A DNA stretch of 64,000 nucleotides from Gnetum montanum (taxonomy: Eukaryota > Streptophyta > Gnetopsida > Gnetales > Gnetaceae): the NCBI GenBank assembly GCA_015680685.1, contig MNCI01015499.1, positions 1,446,306-1,510,305 on the forward strand, read 5' to 3'. Positions 24,033 to 35,261 of the stretch are shown piece by piece. The notes beneath the pieces are model-generated. The model searched no databases, was not told where the DNA came from, and saw nothing but the letters and a program-made list of their open reading frames with translations. The first letter of the stretch is position 1; every line of letters starts with the position of its first letter. A program made the position numbers and the translations under genes.

Positions 24033-24952
24033 TGATGAATCTTGGTTTGTCACATCGACTAGGCCCCATCAATGAGGCCCCATCGATGTAGTCTATTACG
24101 TCAATGAGGCCCCATCAACTAGGCCCTATTAATGAGGCCTCGTTAATGCAAGGGTCTATTTCAATCTATAAATACAAACTCACCAATCACATTTATGGAA
24201 ATAATTTTTCATAGGAGTAGCAGAACTCTTGTAGTTTTTCCATTTAAAAGTTAGAATATTTTTCCCAAGTGCATGCAACAGGAGTCATTAAGTGTATAGA
24301 TATTTATTCAAGCATTGTTGTACCTAAGCACAATAGTATGTGTGGTAATAAAGATGAACTTTGTGATAAGCCTTGCAGCATTCTAAATAGCTTAAATGTT
24401 TCATTTATGCATTTAATGTTTTAAATTATTTATTAAGTGTTTTCAGTAATTAAGCTAGTGAAGTAATTAAGCAAGATAAACCAGATAGATTAAACACATA
24501 AGTACGACTTCTTCGAGCATAATACATATTTGCTTGGTAATCCCAGTAACATTGTTGCATGGTATGCCTAGTAGCATAGCACTTGGTAACCTAGCAGTGG
24601 ATATGTGGGTTTAGGACATGTGCGAAGAGTGAAACCGAATGTTTATATTAGGACTAGTTAGATACTAGTTAATTAGTTAAATTAAATTAGTTAATCCAAT
24701 TACCTTATCTCTCTTTAAACATAAAAACCATAAAATATAAAATGATAAAAAATTAGATGCCTTAATTACACTTAACCATACATGTGTACATCACAAGTGT
24801 AATTGGGAAGATACCAAACGACCTTAAGGCAAGGTTCACTTCCTAGAAGTCTAGTGCACCAAAAACTATAAAGTCCATAGAATTCAACCAAATCATGTGT
24901 AAACACTTTGTGATTCATATGGTTGGGTGTAGGGGTACCTCATCACTCATCA
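24033..24952 (+). repeat. Gyp-A 5' LTR
   Basis: It begins TGATGAATCTTGG and ends CCTCATCACTCATCA. The U3 holds repeated (C)ATCAATGAGGCCCC and ATCGATG motifs (about 24054-24150), followed by the TATA box CTATAAATACAAAC at about 24168. The R/U5 part has TAGCA-AACTCTTGTAGTTT. Confidence 0.92.
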
Positions 24953-24953
24953 T

Positions 24954-24972
24954 TAGTGCCATTGCCAGGGCC
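24954..24972 (+). promoter_or_regulatory. Gyp-A primer-binding site
   Basis: TAGTGCCATTGCCAGGGCC, a mutated TGGCGCC-TTGCCGGGG (tRNA-Asp type), one base after the LTR. Confidence 0.8.
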
Positions 24973-25103
24973 TTTGTTGTTGAAACATGCACTATCTAAA
25001 ATTAGTAAATATTATTTATGTTGTTGGATGAACTCAAGGCCAACATCACTTTCACATGACATATAAATACTAAGCACATTGATAATTTTATTTGTTTTGC
25101 AAA

Positions 25104-27460
25104 CTGTCTTCTTCCCATAGGCATGAAGATATCAACCTATCAATCCCACAGGAATGAAAAGTGGTATATACTCATCCAGATGAGTATGTCCTAAACTTCA
25201 CCTTCATCCTACACCAAGATGAATAGCTACAATGATGTGACATGGAAGGAAATATTGTATTGACCCCCAATCAATCTATGCCTAAGATGCTAGTTCAAAC
25301 CCTTAAAAAGTTGAACATCTCATATCTTCATGAAGAATACATGATGGACAATCATGACACTCGAGATTACCATTCCACTAAAATGCAATGCAAGCAAGAT
25401 TGACACCAGGAAAAGAACCATGAGCTTGCAAAGGGAAAATATTTCACTAATTCCTTTTTGCTACTAAACCAAGATGACAATGTGGATCCTCCTCCTAAGG
25501 TTTCTCAATATGAAAATTCTCCATCCTCTAATATTGATGATAAGGATGTGATCCTAAACCTATGATCCACTATGCATACACTACGTTCAAAAAAAAGTGA
25601 CAATTAAGGTAGGGACTCATGTAGACATCATAATGGCAAGGGACCTAAGGATGGTGGTTGTAATGAACAAATTGGTGGTAGTAGACACCGTGATGCTGGT
25701 GGTGGTCCACATTCCTCTTCATCCAATTTTAAACATTCCTCTTCATCTTTTAGTTCTCATAGAAGCCACCATAGAAATAATTATGATGATGGTGATCAAT
25801 GAAATAATAGTGACCATTAAGGCCATCAAGAACATAGAGGTGATAGTAACCATCATCAACACAATCATGATGATCAACCTCCACTGGAAACTTGAAGCAT
25901 GCTCAACATTGTAGAGGCAGTAAAAATCCCAACTAGGCATATGAAAGATAGTAGGATCAAGCACTTAGACATAAATAATATACCAAGATTTAAGAGGGGA
26001 TACAACTCTAATCTGCAGACACATCTACAAGCCTTCAATAATTCCTGTTCCTTATAGAACATAGAAAATAAGTGGTAGAAACTCAAGCTTTTTCCTAGGA
26101 TAGTCATCAAAGAAGCTGAAATCTAGTACCAATCCTTAGAGCCAAAATCTATCTACAAATGGGGTACCATGTTGGAGCTATTCAATGACAAATATCAAAT
26201 GTACTTGAGAGTGTCTAATCTAATGAGGAAAATCCAAGGATGGAAGTGGGGAACACATGAACCCTTGGATGCTACCATGGGCAAGTACTACTCCCTCTTA
26301 CATTAATGCCCTAGCCATGGTTATTCTTGGAGGGAGCAACTCTACCACATCATAGATGGGCTTCATGCTGAGACTAGAAAAACTCTTGGGGTTTATGCCC
26401 AAGGGAGACTATCTGAATTACGAGCTCATTAGATCCAAAGGATGATTAAGTAAGTAGCCAAAGAGGAAGAAGAGCTACACAAAATAGAAAGTGTAGAAAA
26501 GTATAATTAGGACCCTTCCATTAGGAAAAGGGAGGTTTGATTTTGTGATGAGGAGGAGTCACCACTCGATGAAGTGGTGAGTAGAAAAACCTTGCCTATT
26601 TAAAAATATGTTTTTGACATATTGTCAAAGGTTGATAAATTATGGTACTCTTTGGATGAGAAGTTCCAAAGTACTATGAAGATTGCTAAAAAATCCAAAG
26701 AATAGAATAGTGATCATGAATGTAAGAGACAAAAAGAAGCTAAACATGCCTACTAGAGAGGTAAGGGCAAAGCTACTACCATAGAGGAAGTTGTGGAAAC
26801 AAACTCTAAGGATGATCATGGTTGTAACATCTATCAATATGAACATCCAAATGGGTGTTACCATATGATGTCACACTTACAAGAGTCAAAGTTGTACGCA
26901 TTGAATCCTTGACTAGCATGTAGGCAAGCACCCAAACAATTACCTTATCGTCAGGGCAATCCAAGGCAATTTCAATAGCAACAACAAGCTTATTACCTAA
27001 GTGGAGCTCCACCATAATCATATGAACAATACCAACAATGGCACTAACCACAATCATGGGAAATGCCACCGCCAAGGTAGCAATACCCTTACAAGTAACC
27101 AAATCCATATGGGTACTATGTTTAGCAACCTATTTCTCCATGAAGTTCTGTAAGCCACGTCTCATTTCAACATCATTATTACCCTCCAGAGTACCATTGA
27201 ACACATTCATCATCCACTCGGGAAGAGAACCCATATCCATTCCATCCTTTGCATCTATTTGCACACATCCCTCTGCTTTCTACCCAGTTACCTCCTATTC
27301 CATCTATGCAAGGTGAAATTCCTTCATAGTCATAGTAATGAAATGCCATGAGGGATGTATATTCACATCTGACATTCCAACCATGTAGTTTAGATAATTG
27401 ATCCCAAAAATGACCTTTTCTCCAACCCAATAGTCCTCCTAAATCCTCAAAACCTCATGT
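25104..27460 (+). pseudogene. Gyp-A gag polyprotein remnant
   Basis: The predicted start, by alignment with the ATG of Gyp-E gag, is CTG at 25104, so the start codon itself is lost. Blocks: VVYTHPDEYVLNFTFILHQDE (about 25161-25226); a Ser/His/Arg-rich stretch with HHRNN and HHQHNHDD (25690-25875); the capsid-like block TRHMKDSRIKHLDINNIP, then LQTHLQAF; GVYAQGRLSELR (about 26390); and the cluster CNIYQYEHPNGCYHMMSHL (about 26823-26880) with one Cys changed to Tyr. A Gln/Pro/Tyr-rich tail leads to protease. Stops at many Gln and Trp positions. Confidence 0.83.
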
Positions 27461-27529
27461 GGTTGGTCTTCCTTCATCTTGAATGCCCTCATCCTCTTCA
27501 TCAAACACCTTCAAATTCCATTCAAACCA

Positions 27530-28420
27530 AATGCCATCTCAGATCCACATAGTGATGTTAACTCATGTTGTTTCCAATTGGATCCAAGTGATCAATCTTG
27601 GAAGTCCATTAATTTACCTATATATCTCTGGACATGAGTCATGCAAGGCTCTTCTTGACTCTGGTTCTGTTGTCAATCTCATCTCCCATGACATGTACAA
27701 AGCCTAGAACCTACCTCCTCTCAAGAAGAGAAACATTCAGTTAGAATTGGCAAACCATTCAATTACTATCCCTCTGGGGTTAGTAGAAGACATTATGATC
27801 ATATTTTGTGGGTGGTCTTATCCTACTAATTTTTTGGTGTTCAAGGCTAAGAATTACAAAGGTGACTTCTCCATCATTATGGGAATAGCTTGGCTAAGCA
27901 TAGTCAATGCATGAATGGGCATAAGGGACCTCTCCTTGGAAATCTTCAAGGAAAATGAATTTGAAAAGTTGGATAAGAAGCATATTCCATGCATTTTGCA
28001 TTTTGTACATTGATAATGGGTGCAATTGCATGCAGAATATTTGGTCCATCAAAAGTACATACATTAAAGCATGCAATTAGTGTGTATAAGAAATTGATAT
28101 TCAAAGGTGTTTGTATGGAGCAACTACAAAATAGGAGGGCACCTAGTGGCTGATAGTTGACTTAAAAAGAAAAAAAATTATGCATGGAACCAACTGAGAA
28201 CCTAACATGTACTTATGTTGAAGGCATGGATGAACTTGAGCAAGTTCATCCCCAACTCTCTGATGAAGATGATGATACCTATTGGGGAGAGTTGGAAATC
28301 CCTGATAACTTCAAGCAAAAGCCCCTAAAATTGAAAAATCTACCAACCAGCATGGAGTATTCATTCTTAAACAATGGTAAGCTAGTCATAATTAATGCCA
28401 AACTTACATTTGCATAAAAA
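27530..28420 (+). pseudogene. Gyp-A protease and pre-RT region remnant
   Basis: The protease core is CKALLDSGSVVNLISHDMY (about 27643-27703), with D-S-G instead of the D-L-G in Gyp-B and Gyp-E. Then come IPLGLVEDIMI and IIMGIAWLSIVNA. The connector has LCMEPTENLTCTYVEGMDEL (about 28177-28230), EIPDNFKQKPLKLKN, and a block YSFLNNGKLVIINAKLT. The last resembles the gypsy segment that precedes RT (usually 'YAFL..G.LPVII.A.L'). Confidence 0.85.
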
Positions 28421-29230
28421 TAAAATCTATTAAACATGATTAACAAGTGGTCAACAGCCTTTTCTTGGTCATATTCTGAGTTGACTATAATCGATCCAAG
28501 GATATGATGGCAGCACATTTACACTAACCTAGCCATAAAGCTAAGAAGGCAACCACAAAGATGGCTAAACCCCAAATTGAAGCAAATTATCAAGGAGGAA
28601 ATAGAATAGCTTCTCAAGGTATGGTCCATCTATCCCATTGTGGATAGTGAGTAGGTTAGCCCACTCATGATTATTCCAAAGAAAGGTGGCAAGTGGTGGA
28701 TCTACATCGACTTCAAGCTGTTGAAAATGGCAACATTCAAAGATCATTTTCCATTACAATTTGTGGATCAAGTGTTAGATACCATCTCTAGGCATTATTG
28801 TTATAGCTTCTTGGATGGTTATAGTGGCTATAACCAAATCGAAATTACCCCCAAAGATTAGGCCAAGATGACATTCATGAGTTCCCGGGGAACTTTTGCA
28901 TATTGTAAGATGTCATTTGGTCTATGCAATGCCCCTACAACATTTCAACACTTGATCCTTAGCATCATTAAGCAATAGATCGGTAGTGGTGTGGAAGTCT
29001 TCATGGATGACTTCTCTACCTATGGAGCTACATTTGAGTAAGACTTGGACCACCTAGAGCAAGTACTAAAAGGATGTGTGGAAACAAATCTAGGGCTCAA
29101 CTAGCAAAAGAGCCACCTCATCGTCCAAGAAGGTATTGTACTAGGGCATAGAATTACTCAAGTATGGATTGAGGTAGATCCTAAAAAAATAAGGGTCATC
29201 TAAGGAATAACACACTAACTAAAGACAGTT
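28421..29230 (+). pseudogene. Gyp-A reverse transcriptase remnant
   Basis: Blocks in order: RRQPQRWLNPKLKQIIKEEIE; PLMIIPKKGGKWWIYIDF (about 28660); DHFPLQFVDQVLD; YSFLDGYSGYNQIEITPKD (about 28800-28860), with the first catalytic Asp; GTFAYCKMSFGLCNAPTTFQH; and VEVFMDDFSTYG (28991-29026), with the YxDD-like pair M-D-D intact. Then EQVLKGCVETNLGLN and GHRITQ. The catalytic aspartates are visible, but TAG and TAA stops at roughly a dozen places end any product. Sequence and motifs place it in the Athila/Tat branch. Confidence 0.92.
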
Positions 29231-29860
29231 AAAGATGTTTGATCATTCCTTGAACACACTAGTTACTACTAGTGATTCATAAAGAATTCCTCTAAGATTG
29301 CAAAATCATTGGTAGTGCTTACAAAGAAAGATGCACCTTTCAACTAGACCAAGGAATGTGAACATGCATTCTAATAATTAAAGGAGAAACTCATAGAAAC
29401 ACCAATTCTATGGACACTAGACTAGTCTAGACCATTCCACATCATGAAGGACACATCCAACTATGCCCTGGGAGAAATACTCATGCAGTTGAATGATAAG
29501 GAACATCCATACTACATCTACTACATGAGCCAAAGCATTGTGGGATCATAATTAAATTACACCACCATGGAGAAAGAACAAATGGCAATGGTGTATGCTC
29601 TTGAAAAGTTCAAGCACTATGTGTTGGCTACAAAGTATTTATGCACATAGACCATAGTGCAATCTGCTTCCTCATAAACAAGCCAACAGTGAGCCCTCAT
29701 ATCATACAATGGCTCGTGATCTTGTAAAAATTCAATCTCACAATGGTAGATCAAAAATAAATTGAAAATTTGACCACTGACCACCTCTCTTGCTTAATAT
29801 TGGATTAAAAAAGAGGAGGAGAGCATGCTCTTTGATTAGTTTCTAGATGAACTCCTCTTT
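29231..29860 (+). pseudogene. Gyp-A RNase H remnant
   Basis: FLEHTSYY and FIKNSSKIAKSLVVLTKKDA are the linker of Athila-type RT. Then PFHIMKDTSNYALGEILMQ (about 29436-29490) with the first catalytic Asp, YTTMEKEQMAMVYALEKFKHYVL (about 29560-29628) with the Glu, and YLCTxTIVQS, in which the expected His-Asp pair is degraded. Several stops. Confidence 0.86.
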
Positions 29861-29879
29861 ACAGGAGCACTAAATGACC

Positions 29880-31190
29880 AACCATCTACAGAAATGACAT
29901 TGTATAATAGCATCCTCACCTATCTTCTCACTCAAGAGATGCCATAAGATCTGGATTCTAGAAAGAAGCAATAATGTATACATCAGGCCAAATACTTCAT
30001 GGAAATCAACAAACACATCTACAAGGTGTGCACCGATGGCTTCATTCGTTGGTATGTCTCTGATGAAGATCAAATGCATGTTCTCAAGGATGCTCACAAA
30101 GGTCCTTGTGGAGGCCACTATGCAAGGAGGCACATGGCCATAAAAATCCTGATGGTAGGATACTATTGGCCTATAATTTTCAAGAATACCCACTAGTTTT
30201 TCCGATCTTGTGAACACTATCAATGAAATGGTGGGATGACTACTCAAATGGAAGGTCCTCAATGGTGGATTCAACCATTGGAACCTTTTGACATACGGGG
30301 CATTGACTTCATGGGTACCATCACACCCATGTTTAATGGAAAGGTGTATATCATTGTAGCAGTTAACTATTGCACAAAATGAATAAAAGTAGCAGCTGTT
30401 ACTGATTGTACATCATCCACTACTTCTAGATTTATGCAACAAAATGTTGTAAATAGGTTTGGGATGCCATGTGCACTAATTTTTGACAATGGAACTCATT
30501 TCATAGGTGCCATTTTTAGAAAGTTGATGCAACACTTGGGGGTTGAACATAAATTAACAATGCCCTACCACCCTCAAGCCAATAATCAACAAAGGTAACT
30601 AACTAGAAGATCACAGAGATCTTAATAAGAACCATAAGCAAATATAGGGAAGATTGGAGCACCAAACTCAACAATGTCCTTTGGACCTATTGCTCAACAT
30701 GGAAACTCCTTATTGGCTATTCTCCTTATGAGTTAGTGTATGGAAAACTTCCAACACTCTCGATTCAATTTGAGCTTTGTACACTCTCAACAAAACTATG
30801 ATCTGAATCTTGACCTAAGTTTAGCACATAAAGAAAGATTAATCAACCTAAATGTGCTAGATGAAAACCGATTGGTGGTCCTATCTTTGAATGAGGTGCA
30901 CAAGGCATTCAACAAGTAATGTCATGACCTCAAAATATGGAAAGTGACATTTTAATAGGGAGATAATGTTCTCTACTTAGAAGAAAAAATTCGAAACATT
31001 ATGGGTGGGACATTATATAATTGATCAAACATTTCCCTCTAGGGCCATGTTAATTTACAAGCCCAAAAGGCCAAATAAAAAGCAATTAATCAACATCCAA
31101 CAAGTGAAACCTTTCCTAGAACCAAGACAAGCCAGTGTAACTACCATCTCAACAGATGGACAACCACATTCCATTTTGTAGATCTCCTCC
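29880..31190 (+). pseudogene. Gyp-A integrase remnant
   Basis: The His2Cys2 zinc domain starts at HKGPCGGHYARRHMAIKILM and ends in FFRSCEHYQ (about 30090-30225). The core has FDIRGIDFMGT (first catalytic Asp, about 30286-30315) and ALIFDNGTHF (second, about 30474-30504). The block YHPQANNQQR (30570-30597) should hold the third acidic residue (usually YHPQTxGQxE); here it reads Gln/Arg, so the DDE triad is incomplete. The C-terminus has KAFNK and GDNVLYLEEKIRN. This enzyme would join the DNA copy to the host genome. Confidence 0.9.
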
Positions 31191-32736
31191 TTCCAACTTA
31201 GTCATGGGAGAGATGGCCATCCATGCTAATAATCCATATGGCTTCTTAGTTTTTCTACTTTTTTTTTCACGATTTTGATTTTACAAGTTATTTATTTTAC
31301 AAATTTTTGATTTTTCAAATTTTTCCTAATTTTGCACCATCATTAGTACCTTTGAACCTTTCTTGATTATTTTACACTTTCTTATATATTTTACTTTGTT
31401 TTTCTATTTAAATGTTACTTTTTATTATCTTTGCTAATAAAAGTGTTTTGTTATTGCAAGACACAGTGTCACTATTGTTGTTTACTAATGATGGTTTGTG
31501 CTTCATGTTGTGGTTGTCAATGTTTGGTTTCTATTCTCAAATTCTAATGTTTGATAACTATAACATGGTTTATTTTTCATGGAATAGGTAGTGAGTCCAC
31601 ATCATCTTCCCATCCAATAACCTCTATGGTTTTTCTTGTTTTGGAAATTTAAGGTCCCTTCCATTAAAGAATATTTTAATCAATTAATAACCTTGGAAAT
31701 TCCTAATTAGAAAGGATTCAAAGGTTTGTAGAGGATGTGACTTCAAGGGGACTCAATACTCTATGTACTCTTTTACTTACTTGAGTGCTCAAGTGTTTTT
31801 CATGAACTTCTTACTATTCGATTTCAACCACTTCAGGAAGTCAAATAAAGTCTTTGCATGGTGTGGTTTCCATCCCAAAAAAATGATGGGAATTCAAAGC
31901 ACATCCCTTAGATGAATAAAAAAACTACAAGAATTGGTTATGAGACTAGAAAGACATGCACCCATGCTCGAAGGTCCCCTCTAACTAAGGCTCTCTCTCA
32001 CTTCCTACTTCTCTTTTCCTCTCTTCATGGAATGGTGGTTGTTTTGTGGACACACTCTCATGTCTTGAGGAGATGGGTCAATCTTAGAGTGGTGATGCAA
32101 AGTCACTAAATGAGGCTGGTTCTGGTTAGGACTAAGGATGGACCTTCTTAGGCCATTTTTAAACACATATTCCATAAGGGACTTCTTACAACCTCAATTC
32201 GAGATTCCATTCAACCTTCTTAGTCATCCATCCCTACTACCATAACTCACCTCACTGCCAGGCTCTATGTTATGCTCAATGTCTTCCTTTTATGTGTTGG
32301 AATTCTTGGATAGATTCTTTTCAATTGGTCCTTAACTTTTCATGAGCATTAATCAACTATGGGGCCCACAAACTCCTTAGTTGGGATTATGTAAGGGCAA
32401 CAAGGGCATGTGCCTACTATGGGGAGGACCCACTTGCATATCTCTTGGATTGGTCAATTAAGTCCCTTAACTTAGACATTACTTCAATCCTATCTTTTAC
32501 ATATTCCATTGTGCAACCCACTATGTGCTCTTTGAACTTTCATTCTCAATTCTATTTTACCATTTTTCTTAATTTTCTTAATTTTTCAAGACTTCAACAT
32601 CCTCTTCTCATATTTTCATCATGTTCGTGGCTATTTAGGCTTCCATTTGACCTTAATTTTGTTCAAAATATCTTTGTAATTTTCAAGTTTTGAGCAAGTC
32701 AATGAAAGTCAAAAAAAATCAACAATGATCAATAGT

Positions 32737-32762
32737 TATGTCGATGAGGCCTCATCGACATA
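32737..32762 (+). repeat. Perfect 26-bp palindrome made of the Gyp-A U3 motif
   Basis: TATGTCGATGAGG followed directly by its exact reverse complement. The core ATGAGGCC and ATCGA units are the same as the repeated U3 motifs in the Gyp-A LTR (about 24054-24150 and 35300-35430). It lies 28 bases upstream of a TATA-like box. Confidence 0.85.
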
Positions 32763-32860
32763 GCTAGCCCCATCAATGCAACAAAAAATTAATATAAATA
32801 CTACTAAACACTTTGGATTTTTCACATTTGGACCATAACGCCCAAGGAGTTGTTGTAATT
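32737..32860 (+). promoter_or_regulatory. Candidate internal promoter before ORF3 (Gyp-A)
   Basis: The palindrome of U3 motifs is followed by AATATAAATAC (32790) and then CACATTTGGACC, AGGAGTTGTTGTAATTTTT, which follows the order seen after the TATA box of the Gyp-A LTR (CACATTTATGG, AGAACTCTTGTAGTTTTT). This is therefore an LTR-promoter-like block in the interior of the element. Promoter activity is inference. Confidence 0.5.
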
Positions 32861-33237
32861 TTTAGAGCCCAAAACCTTCCCTTGCCTATAACTCTTGCAC
32901 CATTTATCTAAATCATCCCATTTTTCAACCCTGCAGTTATTGGAGGTAAGCTCTTAATCATGGGGATAGCAAACCCCAAGGTTTTGACAAAATTTTTACA
33001 AAATTTTTCCTAACTCCCCCAAAGGGTTAAGATGTAAAATGCTATTAAATAATTAATTTTTGAGAATTTAATCCTTCCAACAACTTTAGTAAATTAAAGA
33101 TTAAATTAATAATTAAATATTAAATCCATCCAACCATAATCACACCTTAGCCAAATGTAACCTTCGGATGACATAAGGTATTCCAATCATTCTAAGTTAC
33201 ATAATAATTACTAATCCATTGTTATGTGTGATCATAG

Positions 33238-35011
33238 ATGACACCAAGACCAAAGAGACTGCAAGAGGAAGGACCAACACAACCACAAGAGAAATTTCCC
33301 AAAGGAGGAAGGGGACAACAAGAACATGGCCAAGAATGGGTTGAGGCAACCCATGCAATAGGATCCCTTAGAGATGAGGTCGAGGTGAAATCTGTCTAAT
33401 AAATTTCCAAAGAAGAAGCTACATTAAAACACTCACAACGAGGAGAGGCATCAGGCCCTGTACCCAAATTAGAAGTCACACTCACACAAGCCTACCCTAA
33501 CACAATTAGGAACTGTGAAACTTAATGCTCAATTCTCCAAGAACTAAACTTTGATTCATTCCTTGAATGAGCTTTAGAAGATGTTAAAGCTCAACTACAA
33601 GTCTCTCCCATATGGCCAATCATCACTTCTAGTGGGAAGTGGTACATGGGAGAAATGTACCTCTTTTGATGAAACAATAGGAGAGTAGGAGCTGTTATGA
33701 AAATCAAGGATGTTGAAGTATCCTACTCAATAGAAGCCATTACACAAGTCCTTGGGCTACCTAATGTAGGAACACAACTGGCAGAGTTGTTAACATAAGT
33801 TAATTTCGAAGCAAAAAAGGAGTGGTCTCAATGATGTTATGGGGTTAACTGCAAGGAGTTTGGCATGCTCACACTAGTGGAGCAAGTTTATTTTAAGATA
33901 ACAGCCTACTACCTCAATCAAATGGTGAGGCCTAGTAAGGTAATAGCCTTCTCCACCTAAGCATGCACCACTCTAAGAGGAAAATTTCTAGAAAATTTTT
34001 CATAACTAATCTTTCTAGAAATAGAGAAGCACTTCAAGAGAATGATCATGGAGGAAAGACCCTACCTTTTTTCTACCTAATCAGAAAATTATGCAAAAGG
34101 GAAAGAATAGTCTACTATGCAAATGATATACTCAGGCATGCTCCTAATGTTTCATGGGCCAAGATGATGAAGGATAAGTTACCTGCCATGATAATAGAGG
34201 AGGAGTAGCAATGACCACCTCCACTACCTACTCATGAGAAAATGACAAAGGCCCACAATGGAATTGAGTGCATGCAAAAAATCTGAAAACAACTCTTGCA
34301 ACAATGAGAGTAATAGGCAGGAACTAGTGGTGGAGACCCATTGGTGTATAAACTAATCATGAGTCACCTCAAAGAAGTGGCTCATATAATCAGCCAGATG
34401 GAGGGAGGTGGATCAATGTTGTCTGCCCAACAAATGTGATTGCTTGCAAGGTCAAATCCAAGTGCTTGAGTGATGATGGTGTCTTGGCATCATCTATTCC
34501 CAAAAATCTTTAAGAATGCTGCTTCCTTTTTGGTGTGCTTGGAGGAGGATAAGGAGGCAACTATGTTGGTGATGTAGCACTAGTGGCAATAGATAGCTAC
34601 AGAGATCATTGGTGATCAAATCACTAAGGCCTTAAATGCACCTATGGCACCTAAACTAGATGTTTTTGCACTAAGAGATGTGTAGGTGTCTGTAGGGACA
34701 ATTAGTGGGAGATTAAGTGTAGCCCAACATGAAGAACTACTGGACTAACTAGTGGAAACTAGGTAACATATTTCCTATTTTTCCTTGTTTTTAGAATGTT
34801 CCAAACTCGGCCCACATTGGCAAAGCAACGTGGACTGTGAATGATCCCAGGAGTAAAGAAGAGAAAATGAAGGCATTTCTAGATGCTTTTCACCTTCCAC
34901 CTGAAGTCATAGTAGTAACAAGACAACCTAAACTACCTCGGCCACCACACATGCCTGAGGGTGATGAAGGTTCTTCAAAACCTCAAGAGCCACCACCGCC
35001 TAGGACTATTT
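33238..35011 (+). pseudogene. Gyp-A ORF3 remnant (3' ORF in env position)
   Basis: The start is the ATG at 33238 (MTPRPKRLQEEGPTQPQEKF), preceded by a CATAG acceptor-like sequence. A Gln/Gly/Arg-rich N-terminus is followed by a conserved block: SPIWPIITSSGKWYMGEMYLF, then VSYSIEAITQVLGLPNVGTQL (about 33720-33790). Later come RPSKVIAFS and a region aligned with FPYLIKKLC in Gyp-B. The Gyp-B coiled-coil region is largely absent here. The C-terminus NSAHIGKATWTVNDPRSKEE and the Pro-rich tail match the end of the second Gyp-B copy. The function is unknown. No signal peptide or membrane segment argues for an envelope. Confidence 0.7.
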
Positions 35012-35250
35012 GACCTTCTCCACCAACGTCACACCATCAAAGAACATGTTGTTCAATTTTGAAGAATCATGTCATGGTGTTCAATTTTGTGTCATGAACA
35101 CCATAATTTTTATAATGTGTTGATCTGTACACTGGGCACTTGATATTGTTATGTCTATGTTATTTTGTTATGTTATGTTATGTTGAAACCAGTTAACAAT
35201 TCCATACCTTCCCAATTTTCTAAAGAACCCGAGGATGAGTTTTCATTTAG

Positions 35251-35261
35251 TCATGGGGGTA
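35251..35261 (+). promoter_or_regulatory. Gyp-A polypurine-like block before the 3' LTR
   Basis: TCATGGGGGTA immediately precedes the LTR TG. The same block precedes both 3' LTR copies of Gyp-B. Confidence 0.65.

Larger units (their letters stand above)
31191..33237 (+). other. Gyp-A spacer between pol and ORF3
   Basis: Non-coding by eye. It starts with a pyrimidine-rich tract (31250-31430) like those of Gyp-B at 21966 and 39024. Then come an ACTAGAAAGACATG-ACCCATGC motif (31949-31976), the purine motif ATGGGGAGGACCCACTTG (about 32418-32435), a perfect palindrome (32737-32762), and a TATA-like AATATAAATACTAC (32790-32803) followed by LTR-like sequence. This layout resembles a leader or internal promoter for ORF3. 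Confidence 0.7.

Noticed and set aside
25597-25914. 105-codon frame rich in Met, Ile and Val
   Set aside because: It is an out-of-frame reading of the Ser/His-rich part of Gyp-A gag.
34766-34797. Very short intron in Gyp-A ORF3 (AG/GTAACA to TTTTTAG)
   Set aside because: It would be only about 30 bases, below usable plant intron length, and the matching Gyp-B sequence is coding.
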